NCBI GenBank assembly: GCA_033085395.1 | Contig: JANQBS010000120.1 | Location: 1 to 64,000 of the forward strand | Reading direction: 5' to 3' | DNA length: 64,000 nucleotides | Source of the DNA: Xanthoparmelia taractica | Lineage: Eukaryota > Ascomycota > Lecanoromycetes > Lecanorales > Parmeliaceae | Shown: piece by piece, positions 20,893 to 31,358 of the stretch | Layout of the letters: every line of letters starts with the position of its first letter | Numbering within the stretch: position 1 is the stretch's first letter | Translations under genes and position numbers: made by a program | Notes under the pieces: model-generated | Told to the model about the DNA's origin: nothing | Seen by the model: the letters and a program-made list of their open reading frames with translations, nothing else | The model's database searches: none

Positions 20893-23800
20893 ACGGCGTG
20901 AGGTACACCCCGATGCCATTACTACGCTCAGTAAAGTCTATATCCAACCGCATCCACCTCCTTTTCGCGCCTTGCCCGTCAGCACGTGCGATGTGGAGGG
21001 GCCAGTAGACGATGACGTCTCAACTGCACCACGAGGCGTAGTAACTAAGGCGCCAGGTGATGTGATGACTCCACTTTTTGTGGTACTCGTAGCGTTCATG
21101 GGAGATAGTGAAGCGACTTGGATTCCAACCAGCGAGCTGCCCTCGCTACTTGTTGAGACAAGGACAGTCAGATCACTCAATCTTCCCGTACCTATACCCG
21201 CAATTACGACCACACCATCAACATCATAAATGCCGGAGGCTTCAGCAACAACCACGTTGCCATCCTGATGCGGTTTGGGAAGGTCGCATGGAAGGTGGTG
21301 CAAGGTTCTCATCTACGACTGCAATACTCTTCGGGCCACCATTGACGCCCATCTGAATGGCGATTCCCGCACTGTTAGCGGTTGGTGCGCTAGCAGTAGC
21401 AGTAACTACAGTTCCCTCGATGGCGTAGCTTCCCAAGGTCTCAGCGTGAACTTCTTGAGTCATTAGTCTGTTTGATTCAGCGAGTGCTATTGGTCGAGTT
21501 GAGTAGGTTTTGCCGCCTGCTACAAGTTCCCCTGCCAGATTTACATAGACACTGAGGCCAGAAATCACTGCCATAGGGCCGTCTGGTCTAATCGCTGTGC
21601 TACCATCTTAGTATCCTTCACCAATAGGGTTGGCAACAACGGCTTGCTCTGCTGTGGATGCGACTAGCACGGGCAACTGCTGCTCTATTGCGAGTGATGC
21701 TTCGAGGGATCCACTTGTAAGAAGTTGGAATCCACGGTTCGGGTTGAAGGCTTGGTTTTGGGCTGTCCCAGCGAATGCGACGGGTACTAGATTCTTATTA
21801 GGCGCCAGATTCAGCTCCTCTGGGCAGCTTGAGTCAGTGTCCTGCTGCTGTTGATTGCTTATGGGCTCAGAATCACTCTGTTGAGCTGGCGCTCCAGGTT
21901 CCCAGGAGACTGTTGTGGAATGACGTTATGCAGCACCGTCTTGTTTGAACCGGAGTCTTCAGGTGATCCCCCATCAGCATTATGTTGCGTTGGATTGCTG
22001 TTGACTACTGAATTACCCTGTCGCCTTGGCGCTTGAGAATTGCCAACTTGACTATCCCCTGCAACAAGTTCCCCACTCTCTCCACTACCACTACCTTCTG
22101 AAGATGAGAGGGGGTAGGATGGGAAAGATCAGGTTTTAGAACTGGGACAGGCACGAGTTCAGAATAGGGTTGGGCAGTAGCGCCACTTTGCCTCGCCGGA
22201 ATTCCGGATTGGAGGCTTCTATGGCAGAAGCTCGGACGGGTGTTCCTGAATCTAAGTTTGGCGTCGGTTGATTATGCGGACTGGATGCTGGCAAGAATGC
22301 CGCTAGAAGTTTAGGGAGTTGGGCCATTTGCTTTACTGGCACATCCTTAGTAGGTGCAACACTCTCAGAAGCTGAATGACTTGCGGCCTTAGATACTTGC
22401 TGTGGTGTGTCTACCGTTACATAGTTATTTCCTGCAGCTCCAAGCGCAAAAGTTATGCTACTTATCGAGTTCTAGGGAGCTTTGGCATTAAGTAAGCCAG
22501 CGTTTGGGCCTGACTTGTCTGGAGCATTATTGACAGGTTTTGCACCCATTTCTGGTGGCGCCTGCTTGACTTGTTGGTTATATTCATCTGTTTTTGGGGG
22601 AATGAGCTCTAGGACTGGCGAGCTATTCGCCGTTGATGTCGTAGCAATTGCATTAGGATCAGGAACCAATTGCAACGGTCGTGATTCAAAGTCAGCACTT
22701 CGTCAGGCATGGCAAGTAGAGGCCGGGAGGCCGCTCCCGGTGCTGTTTCATACCACTGAGCTTCCTGTCCAAGATTCGATCAGATTTGTTGCGCTCTAGA
22801 GCAGCGCAACGCAAAAAACTTACCAATACATCTAGTGGGGGACTGGGAAGATTAGCGAAGTCAAATGACTTTGTTTCTGCAAATTACCTTGTCATCATTG
22901 GTCCAGAGATTGTCGATTGTTCACCGGGAGCAGATGGAAGCATGGTAGAAGAAACACCTTGCGGTCTCGCAATCCACAGCCATCCAAAGCTGGAAAACTA
23001 TTGAAAGCTACATATATTGATAGCGAAGTGCTGAATTGAATCATTAGTCCGATGGCGACAGTTTTCTCTAATCAAAGCTTATAAAGCGTAATCATCAAAG
23101 ACCATGGAAGTAACTGCTCCGGGTCCTTTCAATCCGCTCTGGGTGACTCTGGGCGACCACCGGGCAGTGGGCACGAGGTCGCAAGGCGCGTTGCGGCTTC
23201 GGTGCAGGACGGCAGGTGATGGTAGGGGGAGAGAATGTGATGGAGCCTGATTATGCCCAAAGATTGACCAAGGGCATTCTGAAAATGACACCGTTCATGG
23301 TCGGAAGCATCGCTGTGTATAACACCGATTGACCCTTGCTGTCAGTACTCGAAAGAGGTTAGCTCCAATAGAATGTCCCTTTGCATTGGTCGTTGCATCG
23401 TTATGAAGCGGTTCGAGGACCGTCACAATTAGGCTTTGGCAAGAAGCGTCGACCTCAGGGACCGGCCAGTAGTATGGATCACAAGAAACTTCATCTCCCC
23501 AACCAGAATCATTCCGGGTGTGGGGTGGGAAGTTGGAAGCATCATTAATTTGAGAGACATCTGGGTTCTTTCATACATCGAGATATCCTTGGGTCCATTG
23601 ATGAGAATTCTAGCGGGAGAAGAGTGCCTCAATGTGCTTGCGTATTGGTTGACCCTGTTGGCAGAGGCATGCCAGCAGCGATCAAAGTCGCGTCATCAAG
23701 GTAGAGAAAGTGCTTTGCACAGCAATTGCTGTCGAGCAGTTGCCACATAGTTCCGTCTTCCTTATAACTACCGCCATCTCGGTTGGAGAATGCCTCTGAC

Positions 23801-24129
23801 GCCACAGTTCTGCTGCCTATGCATGTTTGATCTCAGAGCATGCATTCCTTCTGGAAGTCGATCGTACTAGGTATAGATATCTGAGGAGTGGTGACGTGGC
23901 TCTCCTCGCTGAGAAGCGTGGATGCGGCTTGTCTATCTGCGTGTTGCTCGATGCTACTTTCAGGGAACGTGCTGGCAATTGCTGTCGAGCTCACAGCAGC
24001 GTTGGTTGCGGAGGAGTTTGCTGAGTACCTCCTGCTGAATGTTTATAGGGCTACATTTACAGCTGCAGCGAGAACGTGAGTGAGAGTAAGACAGAAGCAA
24101 AGGAGTAAGAATTCGAGGCTGAATAACAT
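20893..24129 (-). pseudogene. Large decayed gene for a secreted repeat-rich protein
   Basis: Read on the minus strand, 24129 starts MLFSLEFLLLCFCLTLTHVLAA, a clean signal peptide. Coding-like sequence follows (SSTAIASTFPESSIEQHADR, NRDGGSYKEDGTMWQLLDSN, NDASNFPPHTRNDSGWGDEV). It is broken by in-frame TAA after VNVAL, TGA after KECML and TGA after TNTQAH. Further on come Pro/Gln/Ser-rich linkers (22472-22675, 22136-22342, 21910-22110). Then come modules with the pattern VYVNLAGELVAGGKTYS, like the VVxGQTL-type repeats of large fungal extracellular proteins (20938-21574). Another TAA (IGEGY-stop) and at least one frame change near 21900 occur. Several stops are explicable as C-to-T changes of CAA or CGA. 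The MITE sits just past the 3' end. I read this as one dead gene of about 3 kb; two adjacent dead genes are possible. Confidence 0.55.
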
Positions 24130-24999
24130 GCGTAATGCAAGTAAACAACAAATTACTGCACGGTAACCAAACATTGGACTATCAAAGAAGAGCAACGTTG
24201 ATAAGGCGGAGACGGAAACCGATCATCTTGTACAAAAGTACTGTGCCACTACCCACCAGCATCACCAAATGAAGCATACAACAGGCCATCCTTCCCACAA
24301 TAATTGAGCCGCTTTCGGTGATTCTCATGGGCTTGTGAAATACCATGTAGAATGGTCTTCCTCCCTGTCTACCTGGATTCGTTCCTGGCGAAGAACGAGC
24401 TAAGGGCGTGGCATGATTAGGCCCGCGGCTAGAGACAGTAAGGGGCACAGCCTTGATCTATTCGAGACCTTTGCCCAGTCATAAAGCGATCTCAGAAAGC
24501 GGCCGGTTTCATGAAGTAGCAACTGCGTTCCACCTGAGATTATGAGGTTCAGCCTCATACTACTCCATTTCCAGATGAGAACCGGATATGACCCTGCAGT
24601 CAGCGTGGTACACATCTCAGTCTGCAACGCGTTTGTCGACCCAATCTTTATTTGCTACTGCCATGGTGTACTTGACTCATCCGTCGACAAAAGCGAAGAA
24701 CTATAGCCAAATCAAACCATTCCCATGGTTTGATTGATGGCATGCCGCGCTATGACAAGGCAGCTATTATCCTTCGATTGCCGAATCACGAGGAACCATA
24801 TGTGTTTACTTTAAGGTCGTGCTATAGGATTTCGTGTTAGATCCATACGTTATCATTGGCATTTATACGAGAGTCAGCAGTGTAGGTGGTTCTACGGCGT
24901 AAGCATGGGCTTTGACTAATGCTTATTTTTTATATTAAAACACCCGTATCGCAGGTCATGGAAATCATGATAACAGGGCAGAGTCGGCATCTAGGATAG
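24130..24999. other. Intergenic with possible coding remnant
   Basis: Minus-strand frames at 24400-24627 and 24182-24448 have protein-like composition (GGTQLLLHETGRFLRSLYDW; GGRPFYMVFHKPMRITESGS) and may be further relics, but stops interrupt every extension and no family is recognisable. Confidence 0.35.
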
Positions 25000-27900
25000 C
25001 TAATCTTGACCGTCGTCGTCTTCATCCCACGATTCGTTTTCTTCTTCTTCGCTCTCGTCTGTTAGCGAGGGTTTACTGAAACGCCTCCCATCTACTGGTG
25101 AGGAAAAACTCGGCCGGTTCTTGCTTGTATATTCGAGCAAAATCTGCGCCGTCTTCTCATGACCAGCCTGCTTGGCCGTCTGAAATGGCGTCATGCCGTA
25201 CTCGTCTTTTTTCTGTGGCTCTGCACCAGCCCTTATTAGCTTTAGAACAACCTCAGAGTACCCGTAAGCAGCCGCAGCGCACAAAACCGCATGGAGGTAG
25301 CTGTCATTCGCGTTTGGGGTCGCGCCGTTTTGAAGCAGGAGTACAGCTATTTTGTAATAGCCATTTCTCTCAGCACAGTCTAATGGGGACTTTCCCCATC
25401 GATCTGTGACGTTCACATCTGCTCTATTCGCTAGAATTCCTCGGGTGGTGGCTACATGGCCATACATGGCAGCCAGATGAATGGGAGATAGACCGTATTG
25501 ATCTTGTCGATTCACGTCAACCCCGGCATCAAGTAAGCTCTTACAATGCTTGTGTGTCCTTTATTTGAGGCGTAGTGGAGAGGCGTTCTATTGATAGTCG
25601 GGTCAACAGCCTCCAAGTCTACTGATAGATCGGTCTTCGCTGCTTCGATGGCAGAGGCCACGAGCGAAGCCCTTCCAAGCTTAGCTGCCACCCAGAGTGG
25701 CATCTCGCTGGTCGAAAGGGATGTATCCGCGCGTCTAAGGGGCCCTATTTCACCTTCACGAGCTTCCAATATTATCTTGAACGCTTCGAGATGGTTAGTC
25801 TCTTTTGCGACTCTCAGCGGTGACTGCCCCCATATGTTCTTAATGTCGGTGCGAGCACCGAATCGGAGCAGGACCTTGACGCATTCTACGTGCCCGAGCT
25901 GTGCACTGTAGAAAAAGGATCATCAGTGATGCTCTCCCTTCTACAACTTAGGGTGGGGCGGACCTATCGTGTAGCGCTACTCTTCCATACATATCCTGAG
26001 CGTTGACGTCCAAATCCTGAGTTTGCTCTAACAGTAGTTGCAGTATTGCATTCCTGCCGTTGACGGCAGCACCGTGCAATAATGTTCGATCATACCTATC
26101 TCTCGCAGTATAAGTGACATTTCGTCTTAGGAATAGGCGAACCACCGGAAGATGGTCGCAATCAATAGCGCGTAGGATTGGTGTGCCTCCACCTTCCTCG
26201 GTCCCGTCGGTGATTTCTGCATCAGCGCCCGCATCGAGTAGAGCCTCTATGATTGATTCACACCCATAGCAGGCAGCCAACATCAACGCTGTTGCGCCAA
26301 GATTGTCCTGGTCATTAATTGAGACCCTAGGGTCTTTCAATAACAGCTTGACGATCTCAAGTTGGTCGTTCATTGCGGCGAACATAAGCGCAGTCTTATC
26401 TGCTCGCCAGTGGGGACTTAAATCGTCTCTTCCTAGTAGAAGCTCCACAACTCTCACACTACCATACATAGCTGCGAGCATCAGAGCATTTCGTGAGCTC
26501 TGACTTGGGTCGGCGACGTTCACATCAATCTCGGCGCTTCTCAAAACAATATTCACAACATCTGCACGACCTTGCCGTGCTGCTCGATGCAGAACGTTCG
26601 ATCCATTGTGGCTGGTTATGGTGACTGATGCTCCAGCTTCGACTAACTGGGCTACGATCATATGGTGACCTTCTGTAGCGGCATACATCATCGCAGTATT
26701 CCCGAGTGAGTCCTGGGCATCAACATCAGGTGATTCTTCTAGTAAATCCGCTACCAATCGCGTAAGACCAAAATAAGCGGCTAGGTGTAGTGCTGTCGCT
26801 CCTGTCTTGGCGTCCCAAGTGAGAGCATCTGTGGTGTCAGTATACCAAAGCGCTTGGACTGAAGCATCAACGTGTGGTTTCCTGTTCAGGAACTCCCTAG
26901 CCATCTCTGCCAATTCGGCATCTTCAACATGGTACGCAAAGCGCCCCCACCACAAAGATGCGTAGCCGAGCAGCGGAAAGTCGCGATCACGCTGTTCGAA
27001 CTCAACAGCTTCAGTCTCACCAGTGCAAGGGCCAGCATCAAAAACGTCAAACAGAAGGTATGTGAGACAAGTCTTGGCAAGTTTGGTGTAGGCCTTGGGG
27101 AACCATTTTTCTCGAGTGTTGTCGAGGTAACTTACAGCAGTATAGTGCACTAATACTATCTTTTCGCCCTGAACAGTGACTAGGCCAGCACACATAGATG
27201 ACAGGTCATCAGCACTGATGATATCGTCATGGTCAATAGCGGATGTTTCTCCATCGTCTTCGAGCATTAAATAGGTGACTGTTGCGTGTTCAACTTCGGG
27301 CACGGTCAGGGCTCTGTCGGTGTAGGCTATCCAGGAGAGAAAACATTGGGCAATTTCTAGGTGATCTGGGGGCATGCTTTGAATCCTCTCCATTGCTTGG
27401 TCGTAAGTACTGTCAATTTCTGTCGGGAGATTCTTTAAGGCCGTGAGAACGGACGATGGTCTTAATTTCGTTGAGAGTGAGTCCATGTGAAACCTTGCAA
27501 GCAGAAACCTGAAAACAGCATCAACTGTAGCCCTGGTCCGCAATTAAGTCAACAACTTACATGCCATTAGCAAAAAGTGTGACCTTCTCTAGAATCTCAT
27601 CCTGAAGACCTACTTTCTTGGAAACGCACTGGCGAAGCGATGGCGCGTTAGCTATGCGTTGTACGATATAAGTCTGAAGGTCTTCGTCCGCAGCTTCAAT
27701 GACTTGAGTCAGGCTACTAAAACGTTTTTTGAGAATATGGCCCGGATTCTGACAGGTGATCGCTTTCTCGTGGCATTCTTGACACACATCGTACCCAGAC
27801 TCGCCGCAGCCTGTGCAGTGCCAGTGCGCTGCTATGTGTTTGTTAAAGCAGCCATCGCAATAAGTATGGCCGGATGGTGGTCCAAACATCTGCTTGATGG

Positions 27901-28933
27901 CAGGCATCGGCCGTGAGGTCACTAGCAAATTTGACTTATGCTTAAATGCACGTAAAGAGTCCACTAGATCACTGCGACTTTTTTCATTTGGCATCTCATC
28001 CAATGCGTCCAGTACAATGAAAGTCTTGTCATACTGCGAAATTGCAACATCAAGGATGTCTTTGAGTTCCTCCAGTGTTGGGCGGGTCTCCTTTTTGTAA
28101 TGCGCCTCGTGTAGCTCTCCGAGTCTTTTGTCTACCACAGATCGATCTTGAATGTACTGCTTGACAAGGCTTGCGATTTGAGGCTGAACAGACTGAGTCT
28201 CGGGATCATTATAGTTGCAGTAGAGCATAAACACTGCAACATTCTTCCCTCGGTACAGCTCACGCAGTTTCTCAATCACGATAGATGCAAGAAATGTTTT
28301 TCCAGCGCCGGGGATTCCCGGACACCACAGGACCAAGTCGTCTCCAGATCTCCATCTTTCAAAGGTCTCCGACTTGAGGAACCATGCTCCCGTCCCCTTG
28401 CTTCTATCTTTGATGATGAGTTCTTGTCGAGCCAAGAAATTGAGGGGCGTAAGCTAATCTATGACGGCCTTGACCTTCTGACTCACAAGTGCGTCGTTCA
28501 CTTTGGTACCAACAGCCAGACTAGCATGATTGAGTACCAACGAAACCGACGACTTCAATCGCTCGACATGACTCACGGTCTCTTCGACATCCCTTTTATC
28601 GCGAAACGGCCACCTTAGGGTCTGTAGAGCTTTACGGTGCCCCGTCTGCGGTTTGAGCTTCATGTCCAATCTTTGCACAGCCTCCCGGATTTGATCGAAT
28701 ATGCCGTTCGGTACCTGAAGAGAGCGCACACCTTCGAGCCAAGCCTCCTCATGCGGATTCGTTGTTTCCAATTGTCCTTCGAGAAGCTTGAGCACCATCC
28801 AGAGAGAGTTGACTTCAGTAGTGAGCCTCAGCCGATCGTTACCACCATCTTTCATGCCGCCAAGGAAACTGACCACCTGAAAGGTGGCAGTGGCGATTGC
28901 AGTAACGCTGGCCAAAATACTTAACGGGTCCAT
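25000..28933 (-). pseudogene. Helo_like_N-NACHT(ZZ)-ankyrin NLR-like gene with two lesions
   Basis: Minus-strand exons are 28933-27561, 27508-25964 and 25905-25000. The start MDPLSILASVTAIATATFQV is the classic fungal STAND N-terminal domain. The NACHT domain has Walker A GIPGAGKTF and Walker B FIVLDALDEM. Just after the sensor-like TSRP comes a Cys-rich insert (CDGC, CTGC, CQEC pairs) resembling a ZZ zinc finger. At least ten ankyrin units follow, ending in an acidic tail. Introns 27509-27560 (GTAAGT) and 25906-25963 join frames cleanly. Two lesions break the product. An in-frame TAG at 28454-28456 replaces what in relatives is the Trp of a WL(S/T)PLNF motif. A one-base frame loss near 25540 lies between GHTSIVR and SLLDAGVDVNRQDQ. 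A 33-nt intron ending at the TAG is conceivable but short. Such proteins act as intracellular receptors in fungal self/non-self recognition; this copy is probably dead or being lost, unless the lesions are sequence errors. Confidence 0.75.
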
Positions 28934-29445
28934 AGCTTTGTCTTGAGACTGGTTCGAAATAATCAATTCTCAAAGCGAATTGTCGAGGTTGATTCGTGAT
29001 ATCCAAAACATCCCAATGTAGCGGACGGAGCTCTATTAGACCTAGGCTACGCCTTGAAACTCTTTGACCCCATATATCTGAGGCTGCTCAATCTTCCATG
29101 TAAAATTCTCAATTAGGAAGGTGATATTGTCGCTTACCGTATACCCCGCACACGTGATTCCCTCCTTGGCAGGTAAAATCACCCTGCAGATATGGTTGGG
29201 TCACGCTTGTAATCATGTTGTTTTCGTCTGGAGCCTTGTCTTATGTCATAGTCTCAGTGTTCAGACTCTCGTACATGGGCCAGCCCTACATTCATTCTCG
29301 AACAAAAAACGCCTTAACGGATCCGGTAGAATTTACCTCTTCCGGGCTGCAAGTAGGTCCGAGTATTCTCCAAGCAATCGAGGAGAAGAATAGTATCAAA
29401 GTCCAGGATCCCTATCAACCTGTTGTGATGAATGCAGTGCACTGC
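28934..29445. other. Intergenic, no gene seen
   Basis: Upstream region of the NLR-like gene and downstream region of the metallo-beta-lactamase gene. The short plus-strand frames show no features. Confidence 0.5.
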
Positions 29446-30606
29446 TTACGGTATGACGATTGTTTCCCCAATATCCAATAATCCAAGCTCCTCTCCCCAA
29501 ACTCTGCCATCCTTCTCGCATGCCTCTTTGAACCGCCTTGGGGGCTCCGTAACTTCCTCGAAGTACTGACTGATCCCGCCTCTAACAGTCCCGTAGTGCA
29601 TGCCTACAGACTTTCTGCTTTTCAGATCTTTGTGCAAGCAAAGAGCGTCTTCAGGATTGCAATGTACGGAAGACATCAGATGTCTAGGGGAATAAAGTCC
29701 GATTGGTAGCAGACTGAGGTTGAAAGGTCCAAAGGCCTCTCCTATCTCTTTAAATGCTGGGCAGGATGGCATCTCTGACTCTTTGGCTTCCTTGGGCACA
29801 TATCGGTAGCCAGTGTCGCCAGCAAAGAAAACCCTCTTGGGTGCGCTTGGCTGCTCTGTGGCTGAAGTGCTACTGGAAACTCCAGCGTTCAAGACCCAGG
29901 AACACCAGAGTGTAGATGCGTGATCCCATATGCCTCTGCCCGACATGTGTTGTGAAGGCGTGCAAGTCATGGCGATTGATCCTACGAGTTGTACATCCAC
30001 CTGGACGCCTTGCCACCAATCCAGTTCTGTAATCTCCTGTTCGCCAATACCGAAGCCGCGAAGTCTAGACGCGTTCCCTAGTCCTACAAGAAAATGCACA
30101 TGTCCTTTTCTGCGTGCGTATATTTTCGACAGAGTATCTGAGTCCATGTGATCATAATGATCGTGGGAGATGACGACCAAGTCGACATCAGGCAAATCAT
30201 CAAGTGTACAAGGGGTAGGAGTGTAGCGCTTCGGTCCGGCCCAGGTCACTGGACTGGTTCTCTCGGAAAAGACAGGATCGAACAAGACCCTCACTCCCCT
30301 TTGTGCTCCATCTGAAGCCGATGTTTCGACAAGGAAGCTTGCGTGGCCGATCCATGTGGCTTTCAGACCTTCCTTGCCTAAACCCCAGTCTGGCGTCCGA
30401 ATAGCCACTAATTTGTCGCGGGATGGCACTGGTTTAAAGTCACGGTTGCGTTGAGATGTAAGGAAAAGGTCGAATAGTGATTGTTTGCGAAATGATGGCC
30501 ATGGGTTGGTGAAGGAGGTAGGTGGATTGCCGACGTGATGAGAGGGTTGAAGATGTTCTGTCTTGGAAGGTACTCTCTTCACGGCGATGGAAGTGATTGA
30601 AGCCAT
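29446..30606 (-). CDS. NAPE-PLD-like metallo-beta-lactamase phosphodiesterase
   Basis: Intronless, 386 codons, close to the usual length of this family. The fold is the metallo-beta-lactamase type. The zinc motif SHDHYDH lies at 147-153 with His148, His150, Asp152 and His153. Further ligands are in PSQHMSGRG, FAGDTGY and SSVHCNPEDA. GLKATWIGHASFLVE near residue 80-94 is the strand-1 signature of N-acyl-phosphatidylethanolamine phospholipase D relatives. The family hydrolyses NAPE to N-acylethanolamine and phosphatidic acid; whether this fungal member does the same is inferred. There is no signal peptide or membrane span, so a cytosolic or peripheral membrane enzyme is likely. Start chosen as the first ATG of the open frame. 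Confidence 0.88.
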   Translation of the reverse strand: MASITSIAVKRVPSKTEHLQPSHHVGNPPTSFTNPWPSFRKQSLFDLFLTSQRNRDFKPVPSRDKLVAIRTPDWGLGKEGLKATWIGHASFLVETSASDGAQRGVRVLFDPVFSERTSPVTWAGPKRYTPTPCTLDDLPDVDLVVISHDHYDHMDSDTLSKIYARRKGHVHFLVGLGNASRLRGFGIGEQEITELDWWQGVQVDVQLVGSIAMTCTPSQHMSGRGIWDHASTLWCSWVLNAGVSSSTSATEQPSAPKRVFFAGDTGYRYVPKEAKESEMPSCPAFKEIGEAFGPFNLSLLPIGLYSPRHLMSSVHCNPEDALCLHKDLKSRKSVGMHYGTVRGGISQYFEEVTEPPRRFKEACEKDGRVWGEELGLLDIGETIVIP

Positions 30607-31358
30607 CTCATCCTCATATCCTCAGGCTGTAGAGTAAAGGAGCAAGGGTGGACTGACTCTGTTCGTGACGTATTCTATTCCGGTTTACACTAGCGTATCT
30701 ATCGCCGAAGCTTAGGGTTAGGGCTTAAAGCTTGGCTTGAAGTCTTTTCTCCCGCCACCACCAGTCCACCACCTACATCATGTATATATATCTCTTACTG
30801 GCCCAAAGTAATCCGACCTAGGTACCTTACTTTTTACCCTCTTATGGAACCGGAATGCAGAACGTATCTTCGATCAACTTCTTCTTATCTACTCAAGTGG
30901 AATATCAAAGGTCTGGCCGCACGACTTTTGTTGGATATGGATGTCTTCCTTATTTATTACTACAACCCAGATCCCTGTGCCTGACGGCGGCCATTTTGTG
31001 TAGGCACCAAAATTTCGTTGAGAATCGGCTTCGAAGCCGGCCTTATCCGGGAAGCATTGGGTTGGGCGTATGACGTTTGAGGCAGATTGACGGCTAATCT
31101 TCTCTTTACTCCGTAATGGAGCAAAGCTGGCGTCATCACAGTTGGCGTCATGACTTTACACACAAAAAATAGAGAGCTGACTTTGTGGCAACATTTCGCT
31201 TATCGCGTATATTGATTGATCCAAAAGAAATGGATTGACCAAACACAACTTCCTCCATGCTATACTCTTACACCTGGAGCGTTGATATATTGGCTGACTA
31301 GGTCGAGTAGAAACAACGCATCCATGTCATGTCGGTTCCAGAGGTTTCAAGAGCCAAT
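30607..31358. other. Intergenic, promoter region
   Basis: Divergent gap between the metallo-beta-lactamase gene (minus) and the P450 (plus). I see no gene and no strong site. A TATATATA run lies near 30783. Confidence 0.5.

Noticed and set aside
28454..28489. 33-nt intron in the NLR gene hiding the TAG
   Set aside because: GTGAGT and TAG ends exist, but the length is below the usual fungal minimum and it would delete the conserved motif, so a nonsense change is preferred; kept as an alternative in the finding.
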